Assembly: GCF_048771995.1 (NCBI RefSeq)
Contig: NC_133043.1
Span: 7,210,501 to 7,274,500 of the forward strand
Direction: 5' to 3'
Length of the DNA: 64,000 nt
Source: Taeniopygia guttata
Taxonomy: Eukaryota > Chordata > Aves > Passeriformes > Estrildidae
A program made the translations under genes and the position numbers. This document shows positions 11,745 to 24,554 of this stretch, one piece after another. Position 1 is the stretch's first letter, and each line of letters opens with the position of its first letter. The notes under the pieces were generated by a model, which did not search any database, was not told the DNA's origin, and worked only from the letters and a program-made list of their open reading frames with translations.

Positions 11745-12185
11745 GTTTTAGCTTTTGTATTTTTCAGATTCTGTGCTGCTTTAGTGTGTGGGTCTGGGCT
11801 TCACATGAGGGGATGCTGAGCTCTCTGCACAGAGCAGGGAGACAAAACAATTCCTGCTCCAGCTGGGCACCAAGGACAAATGATCCAAATCTCAGCCCAG
11901 GAGCACAAACACCGTGGGCTGGAGAGAGAAAAACAAGCAGGATGGGACTGCCTGGGCTAGACCTGGAATGGGACAATGAACTCCAAGGTGCCAATGGAGC
12001 AGAACTGATCCCAGGGAGAGCCCCCGGGAGCGCTCGTGCATTTTGGGACCATTTTGGTTCATTTTGGGTGCAGCCCTGGCTGGGCTCTGGTGCTGCCCAA
12101 GGTGGATCCATGGAGGAGATCCTTTGGATAAATCCCTAATTTATTCTTTAGCTCTGTCTGGCTCTGCTCCAGGTCGGCCTTCTCA
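11745..12185 (+). mobile_element. Solo LTR-like element, family B copy 1
   Basis: The left end (gttttagcttttgtatttttcagattctgtgctgctttagtg) and the right end (ataaatccctaatttattctttagctctgtctggctctgctcc) both match the element at 38399-38805. The spacing, degenerate polyadenylation signal and 'agctctgtct' R/U5-like tail suggest an endogenous retrovirus solo LTR in + orientation. The middle is diverged and boundaries are approximate. Confidence 0.6.
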
Positions 12186-12824
12186 AGGCATCTCACCCCG
12201 CTGGAATCCCCGCTTGGCACAGTGCAGGGGCTGGGCAGTGCCAGGGTCAGTGCACCGGGGTTTGGGTCACCCAGGAGTAGCAGCAAGTGCCTTTTTTGTG
12301 GCAAGGATTTGCACAGTGGAGGCTGAACATCTGGGTTGTTGGGGGAGTGACTCGGGGGGGCTCTGGATGGGACCCAGGGCTCCACTGGCAGCTCCGTTAC
12401 ACCGAGCGCGCCACGTTCCATGGACAATGCTGCCTTTCACCAGAGCCACAGAATAGGCTTTGTGCCTCCTGTGTGAGCCTCTTTCTCTCTAGAAAGGCTT
12501 CCTCAGAGGCTGCAGGCACTGCTGCATGACTTGGAATGGTTTTCACCTGTGCCAGGAGTGATTTCACTCTGCCTTTTGCCAGGGCTGGGCTGTTCCCTTG
12601 CTGGCAGCTGGAGAAGCCCATTAGAAGAAGGAATTCCATTGGGACCTCTTGGTACCTGGAGAGGGGCGTGTGTAATAATGGAGTAGCATCAGGAGGTGGT
12701 TTTTATATCTGGGCTTTATTTAAATGAACCCATTCCTAATTTTCCTGCTGCTCTGCTCTGGAGCTGGCTGTTGGAGAGCATGGCTTGACAGAAAGGGAGG
12801 CGCTGAGTCTAGAATTATTTTCTT

Positions 12825-13125
12825 CATAGAATCAAAAAATATTCGGAGATGGGACACACAGGGTTCATCAAGTCCAACTCCTGGTCCTGCACAGGACAGC
12901 CCCAAAGTCCCACCCTGTGCCTGAGAGCATTGCCCAAACTCTTCTTTGAGCTCTGGCTGGGTTGAGGCCATGACCACTGCCCTGGGGAGCCTGTTTGTGC
13001 CCCACCACCCTCTGGATGAAAAATCTTTTCCTAATATCCAACCTAAGCCTCTCCTGTCACAGCTTTCTGCTGTTTCCTTGAGTCCTCTCACTGGTCACCA
13101 GAGATAAAAGATCAGTGCCTGCCCC
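12825..13125 (-). mobile_element. CR1 LINE 3′ end, antisense
   Basis: Reading left to right gives the antisense CR1 end: 'atagaatca..', 'catcaagtccaactcctggtcctgcacaggac', 'ccctggggagcctgtt', 'cctaatatccaacctaagcctctcctg' and 'cactggtcaccagagataaaagatcag'. This is a clear match to CR1 with moderate divergence. Confidence 0.9.
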
Positions 13126-16100
13126 TTGTCCCTTACAAAGATTTTAAAGGACAACTCAACAGGATATTGGCACTTATGTATTGATTCCACATCTTGTTTT
13201 TAAATGAGATTACTGCTTCTGTGCTGGGTATCTCTGATGGATTCTGGGGCCCAGCATGGGCCATGGGCACCTGTGAAAACCTGGTCCTTCATTAAACCCT
13301 TGAAATGGTTTATAGAGAGACTCTGGGGGCAGAAGGGGAGCACACAAGAAATTTAATCTTGGAGTGACTGGCCCCTCACAGAGCTCTCTCTTCCATCTCC
13401 AAGTCAGAAAGACCAACCATGGTCCCAAAACCAGCTACATGAGTGGCTTGAGGGTCATCTTGTAAGGTCCAGATGGAATTCTACTGAAGTTTGTAAAGGC
13501 ACTTCTGCAAGCTCCAGTGAAAGCTGATCTGCAGCATTAGGCACTCAAATATGTCCTAAGTTTGGCTGAAGTTCTGTTCCAACTTCCCTGCTGCGGCCAC
13601 TATTAAATATAATTGTAAGATACAAGGAAAAACACCAAAGAATGTTATTAGTTTATGAAACTGGGTTGCCTTGGCTACTTCTGAGGTAGAATTATTAGGA
13701 GAAAACCCTCAATTGTATGAGGCCAAGGCTTCATTGTAGTTTCAAATTGTAATTTCCCTTCTCTCCTGTTTAAGGACAGCGGACATTATCTCAGGACTCT
13801 ATAGATAGTGTCTGAGTCATTCTTCAAAGTACAGCTAAAATGTAAAAACATTAAATAATATATCCCTGCAGCTCCTCTGACCAGGGGAAGTGTTTGACAC
13901 CTCATTTTGCAGGCAGGGAAGAGTATGTGGAGGAGGAAAATTACGTGCAGGGAGTCATGTTGGAGTCCTGATGGTGGCTGAGCAGCTCTGACTCCTCTGC
14001 TTGCAGCTGGCTTTGCCCCATGGCTGAGCTGGTCCTCCCACCTCAGCATCTGCCCAGGGCATCATCAGCTCATAGGAGCAGAGAATCAAGACGTGACTGG
14101 GCTTGGGGTCAAAGAGAAATGTACATTTATGATGTCCCAAAGGAGAAACTGCCATTCTGAGCTCAGTGTTTTTGTGTAGGGCTGTGCAGGGAGCTGCTGA
14201 ACCACAGCTCAGAGCTTGGGCTTCCTGACTTTGAGGCAATTCTGTGCAGCATCAGAGCACCCCAGGGGCATCACTGTGTGAGCTGTGTGGTGCTGAGTGT
14301 GTGTTCAGGCTGCTGCTGCACTGGGGCTGCTCAGGTGGAAGGGCTCTGGCAGTGTTTGCAGCCTGCAGCATATTTAGAATGTATTTATCTGTGTGGAGGG
14401 AAAAGTGGCCATTGCCTGCTTGATCTTGGTACTCTTCCAAGGTAGCCTGTTTTTGGTTGAGTGGCCAGACAGTGGATCCTGACCCTGAATATTCATCTGA
14501 GCTTCTGGCTAGGAAGGGATTTAGTGACCATGGGCCCTTGGCTGCTCCTGTGCCTGGTTCCTTCACCCAGGTGCTGCCTGGCTGCAGCAGTGGAGCATCT
14601 CTCGTGGGGCAGGAATGAAGAGGACTTGTCCAAGTCTGGAGTGAGACTGAGACTTGCACCTAAGGAAAATCCCAGGCTGAGCTTTTCCCTTTGCAGCATC
14701 TGCAGAGTCAGACATTGCTCTGAAACCCACAGGCTGCTCTGTTTGTCCTGGAGCTCTCATGGGGAGGTGCTCACTGGGGCTGGGTGTTCCAAAGTCTGCT
14801 CTGGGTGTCCTGACAAGGACCCTGTGGGTCACCCCAGCTCAGGAGAGCCCTTAACCCCTGCCCTTTGTCATCTGCTGCCCTTCAGCCACTGAGCTGCTGC
14901 CTCTTTGTTCTGGGCTCTTCTCCTTTGTATGTCCCACCCCTCTCTGGGAAAAATCAACATTTGCCTTGCAGAGCCTGGCCAACAGAAGGGGTCTGTATTC
15001 CATCCCGATGGCAGCCCCAGGCTTGCAGGGCTCCCAGGATAAATCCAGCAGTGTTTGTTGCCAGGGGGACTCTCTGAAACACAATTTTGGGAGTTCTGTG
15101 TGTGTATGAAGCAAGCAGGGAAGCTGTGAGGGGTCACTGGGGCTGAGAAAAAAAAAATTGATTGCATTGAGGTTAGAAGAAGATGGCGAGAAATTGATTT
15201 AAGCTCTAAGTAAGGATGACTTTTTAATTCTATTTTGTTTTTAATCTGAAGTACCACGTTGCTGCTTCGTGTGCTAGAACTGCACAGAGTGCTGGAGCAG
15301 AGCAGAGGGGCAGATGCTGGGCTGGGAGGTTTGACCAGGACTTCTCCTGTGTCACAGGCAGAGCATTGCAGGCCTGGGGGAGTGGGGAGCAGAGCTCAGG
15401 AGTATTTGATCCATATGGAAATATCACACTGGGCTTTTAAAATCCCTTTCCCCTCCTTCAAATCTGCCTGTGGTTTTCTCCATGGCCATTGCCAGATAAA
15501 CCTGAGGGAGTGAGGTGCACTCACGAGGCTGAAGCTGTGGATGTTGGGGGGTTTTGGAGGGCGAAGGATGAGCACTGATTATTTACTTTTCCTTTGTTTC
15601 CATAGTGCTCTGAGTGCTGAGCCTTATCCCTTGTCCACTCAGGCTCCTGGGGACACTTGTGTTATTAATGTTAATTAACTAACACGTTTCTGGCTTGCTG
15701 GAGCTCTTGTGGCAGCTGGTTAATGTAAGAGTTTGATTATTAAAGTGAGAGTTATTTCCTTCTTTGAGCAAGGCTGCAGCTTGGATGGGTTCAGATGCCT
15801 TCCTTCCTTCCCACCTCTGCTGGGATGCTGCAGGTTCTGCACATGGGACCAGGTCTAAGCTGCTCTTGCCATGAATTTACCAGCTCAAAACTCCCTCATT
15901 CAGTGAAAATGACTTCCAGTTCTTGGGTCCTGCTTCTCTCTCTTGGATTTTGGCAGATAAGCACTGTGAGGAGTGAGGAGCATGATGAAGACAGAGAATT
16001 TAGAGGGACAAGATGTTTCTGGAAATCTAGTTAGGCTCTACAGTGAACTTGGAGGGATTTTAGACTTGACAGTGGTTGTCAGGTCCATCCCCAACCTGCA

Positions 16101-17370
16101 GAGCTTCACAAGAGCAGTTTTTATTCCCAATAAACCCTTTTCCCTTGCCTCCTGCTGCTAAAAAGAATCCCCTAAGCCAGCAGAGCTGACAACACATACA
16201 GAAGGCCTGTTTTTGCAGTTCCTTTCCAGTTTGTGTGGATATTGGTGGTGTGACTATTCCTCTGCACAAGTCATCTGCTGTGGTGACGTGGCACCTTCGC
16301 CGCTGCCCGCATTACTGGAACACTCCAACCAGAAGAATCATAGATGATGACTAACACACTTTTTTTTTTGTATGAAAAACTGCTTGTGCTAATTTTTTTT
16401 TTAGTGCTTTCATGATTGTCCAGTGTATCTCTGAATGAGTATCAGCTGTGAGGAATTTGTGGTCAGTAAAGAACAGATGATCACAAGGGGTGGTGAAATG
16501 ATCTTGTTATTTCTATGAAGTGAATATCTGAGGACTGAGCTTACTCACCTCAGGATAAACTCATGGGGAGAAGAAGGAGTCTCTGTATTGTTTGAAGGCC
16601 ATTTTAGCTCTTGAACAACTTGCCAAAGCACTTGAAGTCACTCCAATGTTTTAGTCTTCACTGAAACTGAACGTCTCCAAAAAGCCAAGATTTATTTCAA
16701 GCACGAGCTTGAATCCACGCTGACCAGACAGAAGTGTGTGCTGTGGGGTTTGTGGGTCAGCCAAGGCAATTTTCTGGCCTCTAAGCTTTATGGATGCAGC
16801 TATTGATTTCCTGAGAATTACTGCAGTTTAATTTGAGTTAACAATTTGAATCAAAGCCCACACTTGAGCCAAGGTTAAAGTGCTGTGTCCCTTGTCACCC
16901 TCCACCACCATGTGCAGGACTGGTCCTTCTACCCAAGAGCTCTTTGCTGTGGCCAGACCACTGCTGGCCTTGGGGAAGCCTTTCTAACCCTGCAAAAATT
17001 GAGGCTTGAGTCTTGCTGCCTCTTAGCATCAGCACAAACTTTTGGAACTTTTTTTTAGTGTTGGAATGCTTTTGGCACCTGCTAAAGTAGAGTGTTGTGG
17101 TAGGAATAGATGCATCTTGCTAATGCCAATTCTCCTGTGGTTTCCTTGAGGAGGATTTGAGCTCCAGCCTCGGGCTGGGTTCTTTTTAAGTGTGAACTCA
17201 TGGCTCCATGTGCTGATGAGCAGGGTTGTGTGACTCCAGCTCCCATGGGAGGGAAATTGGTGGTGTTTTAGGCTGTCTGTGCTCAGCCTTTGACCTGGAC
17301 ACAGCTTGTTGGTGCATCTAGGCTGTGTTGGAGAAGGTAGTGGGGCACTCCTGAGTCTGCAGTCAGTGCA

Positions 17371-17505
17371 TCCCTCCAACATCCCTCCTCCATCCCAGCA
17401 GCATCCCTCCTCAATCCTCCAACTTCCCTCCCTCCATCCCTCCAACATCCCTCCCTCCATCCCAGCAGCATCCCTCCACCCTACCAGCATCTCTCCATCC
17501 TGGTG
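17371..17505. repeat. Degenerate (CATCCCTCC)n tandem repeat
   Basis: Pyrimidine-rich direct repeats of catccctcctccatcccagcag and shorter derivatives occur here. They explain the open frames on both strands. Confidence 0.85.
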
Positions 17506-17583
17506 AAAGCTCAGTTTGCTGCCAGAGATATTTGATCCAGAATGAAACCATGTACTAGGGTTGAAGTTTTTGGGGTTTTTTGG

Positions 17584-17603
17584 TTTTTTTTTTTTTTTTT
17601 TTT
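17584..17603. repeat. T run (20 bp)
   Basis: This is an uninterrupted T20 in the intron. Further T runs lie at about 17728-17752. Confidence 0.9.
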
Positions 17604-20155
17604 CCTATCTGTGCTCAGCTCCTTTGTAAAGAGTTTCTGTTACATAGAATCTGGAAAAGTGTCTTTTATTCTTCAGTGCATGTTTCTGATTAGTATTGGA
17701 AATGAACATGAATTTTTTTCCCCTATTTTTTTTTGTTTTATTTTTTTTTTAACAGTATTCCTTTTGAGGTTAATGTTGCAAGTGGATTTCAAGCTAATGG
17801 AAGAGAAGCTGTAATTGTGTGGTTCACTGGACTTGGAGCAACAGAGATTTTTCTTCTGTTGCCAGTCTGCACACAGATGTCCCTCCCTTGCAGTCCCCTG
17901 AGCCCCTGTGTCCCCAGCTGGTCTCCAGTGACGCCTCCACGTGCAGGTTCTGCCTCCAAAGGTGATGTCCTGTGTCAGCACGAGAGCTCTGCAGCTCTCA
18001 TTGGCTTTGTTGGAGATGAACATCTCTGGCGGATCCCTGGTTAGCTCTAGGTCCAGATTCAGCCAACTCAGCTAGGAAAGTCCCACTGGAGATTTCTCCA
18101 GACAATCTGGATTCCATCCCCTGCAGCAGGGTGAGCACCCAGAAGGTGCTTCCATTTCAAAACTGGGATGCTTTACATCCGCTGTGTTACATCAGCAGCT
18201 GCAAGAAGCATCAAGCAGTAGAAAACCTGATCCGATATTGTCTGGAGGGAGCAATTTAAATGTGAGCCTGGCACTGAGACAATCACAGGGGCCATTCTGA
18301 GCTTTGTCAGTTGTGAAGGAGACCCCAGAGAAGCCCAGGGGTTTGGGGTGCTGCTGCCTTTCTGCTGGAGCCCCTGGATCTGGAGGGAATTAGTCATTGA
18401 TTATAAAATGTGAAAAAAAAGTTCTCAGTGAGTGAGCCAAGGCGGGGCTGAGCTGGGTTTTGTCCTGCTGAGGCACATCCACGGGGTTGAGCGAGCCACT
18501 CTTGGCCTGACTGATTTTAAACTGTTGGGCTCTTCTGTTCTGAATTCCCCCCGATGGGAACGAGGGGCAGAATTCCCAATTTCAGCTAAATAAAGCACAT
18601 TGCACCGTGGTTCTCAGTCCGGTGTGCTGCCGTGCATTTCCAGCGTGGCTTGAGGGCGATTGCACGGCGCTGGGGAAGGCTCACAGCCGCTGTGTCTGCG
18701 GTGGAAATGTTTAATTTTCAATTCACAGCTCAAACGTGGGGCTCAAACTGCTGCTCCCTGGCTATAAACACAGGGAACCCCAGAACAGGCCCAGCAGCTG
18801 ATGCTCTCTGCTCCTGCCCCCTCCGCCGGCTCCTTGGCACTGTGCTCACAGCAGCATATTTTTAGCTGTTGCTTTCTCGTTATTTATTTTATTTTTTTGC
18901 CAGGCTGCCAGCTTTCCCTGCTGTTTATCTGCTTTCCAGGACTGTGTCTGGATCCTCCCTCAGTGGAGGGGCAATGGGGCATCACAGATAGCAAACTTGG
19001 CTCAGACTCTGCAGCTCTCCCTCCTCTCTCCAGCTTTTCTGTTAAAGTATTGGCCTGCCTGGATGAATTTCGTGTTTGCTCCTTATTTTCCCTTTGTCTA
19101 GAAGAGATGATCAGCATTATTATGTATTTTTAATATTGTTAACAGGCAGTGAAGCAACAGCTGTCAGAAAAACCTCCTCCTAATCAGCAAATCAACTCAG
19201 CTTGTTGAGAAAAGGGTGAGAAGGGTAATTCCAGCTCCCCAGAGAAAACCTGGGCACACCAACAAACCCTCAGAAAGGATAAAAGCCACAGGCTCAGCCA
19301 GGCATGGATGCTCCCATGGCTGTGCTGGATGCTCCAAGTCCTGTGTGTGTTTTTCCACTGCTGAAGGGAATAAAGCTTATTTCCTAGATGTGATCCCATC
19401 CAAGCTTGTGAGCTCCTCGTTCAGCTTCCGTCCTGCCCCGCCGCAGACTGAAGGAAGGCTTTGAACATGAAAGGCTGCTTTAAGCAGCTCAGCATGGCTG
19501 CAGATCTGCATTCCTCAGCCTGCCACCCATCAGGGATGCTTTTCTCTGGTTGTTCAGCGATTCTAAAAGCTGGGTTTGAACGCTGCACCTTGCCTGCACA
19601 CGGGGAACTCAGAGGTGGTGTGTCTCTGCGCGGATGCTCTTGCAGCTGGCTCAAGAAATGCTGTTTAAAAATCTGCTCAGCAGAGGAAATGGGGCTTTTC
19701 ATTCTTTGCTAGCATCCAAAAAAGCAGTAGGCATTCAGAGAGGAGAAAAGAATTAAGGAAAAGATGCAGGGACTGGGTTTAATTGCAAAAATATGTTCAA
19801 AATTTAAAATGCACAAGTTCCAGAAGCTTCAGCCCTTGCCCTGCTGTCAGTGATGGGAAGTGAGGCTGGCTGATGGGTGTAGCACCAATCTGCCCTGTTG
19901 CAGTGCAGGTGAAACTCTTGGGCAGAGAGGCTGGGTGTTCATGTGGGGGATGGACAGTCCTGGCTCTGGTTTTGGCTCTCTGGGGCAGGGAAGGGCTCTT
20001 TCTGAGGAGAGGGATGGCTCCGGGTGGTGCTGCCCGTGGCTTCTCCCTGTGTCTCTCTTTCCCAGGACCAGCCCTGTGGTTCAACCACATCACGTTGTAG
20101 GCACAGAGGCTTTTTATGTTAGAAAAGGAAAGGGACAGAGCAAACACACACGTGC

Positions 20156-20185
20156 ATATATATATATATATTATATAAATATATG
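20156..20185. repeat. TA-rich simple repeat
   Basis: An imperfect (TA)n tract (atatatatatatattatataaatatatgc) with no evidence of function. Confidence 0.85.
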
Positions 20186-21643
20186 CATACAAGCACAGGG
20201 TTCTGAGCATGAAATGCTTTTTCCATGTCCAGCTGCCAGGCAGCTCTTTTCCCTTCCCTCCCTCTATCCCAAGCCTTACTGGTATGAAAGTTTTCCTGCC
20301 TTTTTTCTATATGTATCTATTTATTTTTAATGTATTTTTTCCTTGTATGATGCACTCTTCTAGCTGACAAGATTTGTAAGGCTGTGACTCCCTTACACAT
20401 CACAGTTTAGAGCTGTCCTGCATTTTAAATTGATGCTGTTTTAATCCCTTTGCTTCTTGTCCAACAGATCTGGTAGATGGCGAGAAGATAATTTAAGTAA
20501 TAGAGTTGAATGATATCACCACCCTCAAATCCTGGGAGTTTCTTACCTGTTTGCAGGTAGAAACCCTGGCCCAAGGTTTTTGTGAGCTGAGGCAGGGTTT
20601 GGAATGAGCTGAGGAGCTCCTGTGGCTTGGCAGCTCCAGCTTCTGGTGCCCGAGGTGATGGATGCTGTCCTGGAGCTGGACACCATCCTGCTCCTCCAGC
20701 AGGGCCTGGGGAGCCACCAGACCTTCTGGGAATGTCCTTCCCAGGAAATCAGGATATTTTGGGGGATTCCAGGATACAGCATCCCACCTGAGGTGCTTCA
20801 CTGCATTTACTGCATTTACCACTTTTATGGAAGTAAAAAACCAGAAACTGAGGCACAAATCCATGTACAGTTTCATATGGCTGTGTTTTAAATGGGAATT
20901 TTGGGGATTTTGAGGAGAATTCAGGTCCTTGCTGAGTGGGAAGGGATTGCTGTGGCAATCATTGTTTTACAAATAGGCAGCTGGGATGGCAGAGCAATAA
21001 ACAAGCTGCTGATGGATTAGAAATGTTGCTGTAGTCAGCAGGTGCCATGGCTTGCCTGGAGTCTGGGAGGCAGGCAGGCACCGGGGAATTCCTGAGGACT
21101 CTGGAATGGGTGTGGAAGGGGAGGTGCATCCCCTGTTCCACTGCTCTGTCCCCACAGCAGGGCTCACCCGTGATGTGTCCCCAGCATGTGGGTGCAATCC
21201 ATCCAGAGAGGAGTCTCTGTGAGTGCAGCTCTCGTGCAAATCCTTAAATTCCTGTGCTCTCCTCTCCCAGCAAGGAAATCTGCCTCAGGAAGTGCTGCAC
21301 TTCCATCTAGGATAAAATATCCTGGAGCAAGAGGTGAACATGGATGTCCCACGTGATGATTTCTGGAGTCCCTCTGGCGTTTCTGGAAACCCTAAATACA
21401 TTTGTGGGTTTGCTGTGTTTGAATCACCATTTTTGACATCTTCTGGGAAAGGTGGAGATCTCTCCTGAGGTGTTTTTTGGTTAAAATGACATGTAATTCT
21501 CCCTAGATCTGAGAGATGATTGTACAAAGCAGATTCCTGACAGAGCTGTGCCTTGCCAGACACAGAGGGATAGCAGGGAGGTAACTCCACACCCCATATT
21601 CCCTCCTCATGGGCTCCTCATTCCAACCTTCTTCTTGCTTTAG

Positions 21644-21700
21644 GAATCACCCGGACCTCCAGCGGGAGACTTCGGAGGCTCAGCGACCAGACAAGCCCAA
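21644..21700 (+). CDS. SEPTIN9: SEPTIN9 isoform 1 (v1), coding exon 2
   Basis: This 57-nt exon sits between a strong acceptor (ttcttcttgctttag) and a consensus donor (gtaagt). Its first two bases complete a Gly codon from exon 1. It then encodes ITRTSSGRLRRLSDQTSP and leaves one base (A) of the next codon. Mammalian SEPT9 v1 has GTRTSSGRLRRLGDSSGP here, so the TRTSSGRLRRL core is conserved and the tail has diverged. The basic GRLRR patch could contribute to nuclear import or microtubule contact of v1 (inference). The exon is symmetric (phase 1 in and out), so skipping would keep the frame. If the common exon begins with CN, as in mammals, the junction residue here would be Thr instead of Ala. 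Confidence 0.94.
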
Positions 21701-21745
21701 GTAAGTGTGGGAATTCCTCTCTTTTGAACCTCCTCATCCAGTTTA

Positions 21746-21788
21746 AACCAAACCAAACCAAAAACAACAACAACAACAAAAAAAAACC
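21746..21788. repeat. (CAAAC)n/(AAC)n simple repeat
   Basis: Several aaacc units are followed by (aac)n and an A run, just downstream of v1 exon 2. Confidence 0.85.
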
Positions 21789-21931
21789 CCAGGAAAAATA
21801 GAGGGAATGCAGGAGGTGACACTCACAAATCACATGTTCTGCCATGGTTTGAAAGGCAAATCTTGCTGCTGATCAGTGCAGAGCTCTCTATGCTGGGGAA
21901 GAAAGCAGTACATGGAAAAAACAGAGTGAGC

Positions 21932-21937
<6 letters not shown>

Positions 21938-21964
<27 letters not shown>
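21938..21964. repeat. (TA)n microsatellite
   Basis: About 13 perfect TA units follow a short GT run. Confidence 0.9.
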
Positions 21965-22823
21965 TTAAACATATTTTTAAAAGCCCAACAAACTATGAAA
22001 AGAGAGAGAATATAAAATATTCCTTACTGTATAATGGGTCCAGAGACAATAATTACCAAGCTCCAACCCAATTCAACACAGGGCAACAGAAAGCAGGACT
22101 GGCCTGTGGTTGGAATCCACTTCAGTCATTAGTAGCTCTTTTGGACTCTCCTTAGCTATTATTTTTTATTGGATGTGCAGATTTATGGATTATAAGTGCT
22201 TGTGGCTAAATGTGCAGCCCTAATTGCAGCTTAATGTTTTGGAAGCTGCTTCTGGTTCAGAAGGAAGCAGGTGGGAGGGTTTGTTTTTCTTGCAGAAGGT
22301 GTTTCCCAGCCTCAGGAAAGCGGAATTCCCAGTGCTTGGGAGTACCTGAGGCTGTGTGCTCTGTTTGTTTGTGCTGGGGCTGCCCAGGGACTGTCCCTGC
22401 TGGTTGTCTGCAAGTGAAAAATGTCACTGTTTTCACCTCAAATACTCCAAGGGAAGCTGAGGCAGCCCAGATTTGGGCTTTTCTTTCTGGTAGCCCTTTT
22501 TGCTGGCTGTATCAGCCCCTCTGAGGAGCCTGTGCTGCTCCCTGGTTCAGACCCCTGTGGGAAGCAGTGTGTCTCCATATCCAGGTGCTTTCTGCATCCC
22601 AGACATTATTCTTTGTTAGCAGGTGCTTTGTTGCCACTGAAATGTCCCTTCGTGTTTCCTTCTCTGCTACCACACAGTCCTGTGGTAATTACAGTCCTAC
22701 CTGCAAATTTCAACAGGATGGACAGAGATAATTCTTGTCACATTTGGTTTTTCCCTTTAATAGCTATTGGTGTTTCTATTTTGTACGTGGGGAAAATGGA
22801 GCAGCAGAGAACCTGAAAGCTTC

Positions 22824-22935
22824 TGTGAGAATCCTACAACGCTTTGGGTTGGAAGGGAGAATCCTACAATGCCTGTGAGAATCCTACAATGCTTTGGGTT
22901 GGAAGGGACCTTAAAGACCATCTAATTCCAGCCTG
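22824..22935 (-). mobile_element. CR1 LINE 3′ end, antisense, internally duplicated
   Basis: The antisense CR1 terminus (gaatcctacaatgctttgggttggaagggaccttaaagaccatctaattccagcc) is preceded by a partial copy of itself. The piece 'tgtgagaatcctacaacgctttgggttggaagg' is repeated about 50 bp apart. Confidence 0.85.
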
Positions 22936-24554
22936 GATGACCTCCCCTTGCCGTTGCTGCCTCGTTTTCTCTGCTCCCTGTCCCCCCAACCCCACTCACC
23001 TCTTCAGCACCCTGCTCTGACCACACTTAGTTCAGCTTTCATCCTCTCCTGTCCCCGTGGTCTCTCTGCCACTCAGTTGCTCCCTCCAGGCTCGATTTGC
23101 TGCTTCAATGCATCCTCTCAGCCTTCACATCCTGCCTCAAATCCCAGATGGACTTATCAAAACAGCTTTTCCCAGCTTTTCCCTCGGCGTGGGTGGCAGC
23201 AGAAAGCCACCCTGGGGGTGCCTTCCTGGAGCAGTGGCTTCAGTGCTTTGCTGGAAGCAGCCACCAGCACATGTGGGACGGGGATTAGTCAGGGATGGCT
23301 GCTTGAACGTGCACTTGAACACCCTGGGAGCTGGGACACTGCCTGCCTGGCCCTGCTGAGCACAGGACAGCTCTTTATGGCACAGGAGAGGGTGGCACGC
23401 TGTGACATTGCTGTGACATTGCTGTGACACTGCCCTGCCGCTGGCATCTGGAGCTCCACGGCCTTGCACCATCACCATCGTCAGTGGGAGGATGGAATGA
23501 TGGTCAGAGCACCCCAAACTGATGTCAAAGTGGCAGCAAAAATGCACTGAGTGATGATTATTGGGGAGTCGTGGTGTTGTGGGGGGGTTAAAGCCTCATG
23601 ACAGCAAGAGGCCAGGAGGACTGAGCTGCATTTTGGAGCTGAGGCTTCAAAACCCAGCCACCAGCACAGAGCTGGCAGCTGGGAGCTGCAGTGGGTGTTT
23701 ATCTTGTGCATGTGCACAAACAAAGCTGCTGCTCAGCCCTGGCACCGCCTGCTCTCGTGTGCAGACAGGACAGAAGGGGGAATTGGTGCAGCTCCAAAGG
23801 GAGATGGGCTGTAGGGAATCCACATTGACAGACACAGCACATTTGTTCAAGCTTGTTTTCCTTAGACTCTAATTATATACTTTTCCACTTTTCTGGTGAG
23901 AGACCTTGTAAATTTTAATTTTTCTTTTTTTCCAAGTTAAAAAAAATCAAATGAACAGTTCAGTCCTTCAGTTTACTTTGCAGTAAATATTTATGGCTCC
24001 ATATAACTGCAGCTCAATTTCCCCTTGTTTCAGGTCCAAATTTTCCCCTCTGCACATCTGGCCTTGCACCCAGAAGCTTTTATTCCTGTAAAAGTTAAAT
24101 TGGGGTTGGGATGACTGAGCAGTGGTTGCAAGTGAAGCGTTGCAGAAGGGATTTGGTTGCTTTGGGCTCTTTGCCACCCTAAACAAAGGAAGGGGTGACG
24201 TGCATTTCCACAGCCACCAACTCCTGGGATGCAGAGAGCTCCACAGGCATCCACATGCTGCCTTGGGGTGTGCAGTGAGGGTAGGAACCTGCAGAGATGA
24301 TGATGACCTCTTTTGGAATGTTTATGTGCCACTCAGATTCCCTTGCCCCTCTGGGAGTGGTGGTGTGGTGCTGGCATCCAACAGCGCTCAGCCCCAGGGC
24401 TGTGGGGCTGTGGGGCTGCTGTGGTTTAAACCTGCAGGGCAGTGCCAGGTAAGCCCCTGGGGTGGGATTCAAGTCCCTCTCCAGCTCTCCTGGAGCCCCT
24501 TCAAGCACTGGAAGGGGCTCTGATATCTCCTTGGAGCCTTCTCCAGGTCACCCC

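Larger units (their letters stand above)
2509..21643 (+). other. SEPTIN9: SEPTIN9 v1 intron 1
   Basis: This is a 19.1-kb intron from GTGAGC to a pyrimidine-rich acceptor (ccttcttcttgctttag). It contains two minisatellites (2823-3160, 4318-4650), a local duplication (9128-9279 / 10983-11135), CR1 pieces near 6085, 11500 and 12825, an LTR at 11745-12185, and T and TA runs. The rest, including 4650-6080, 6210-9120, 13130-17370, 17610-20150 and 20180-21640, is unique-looking intronic DNA with no supported exon. An HNF1-like AT motif (gttaattaactaac) lies near 15669; this is only a motif match. Confidence 0.85.
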
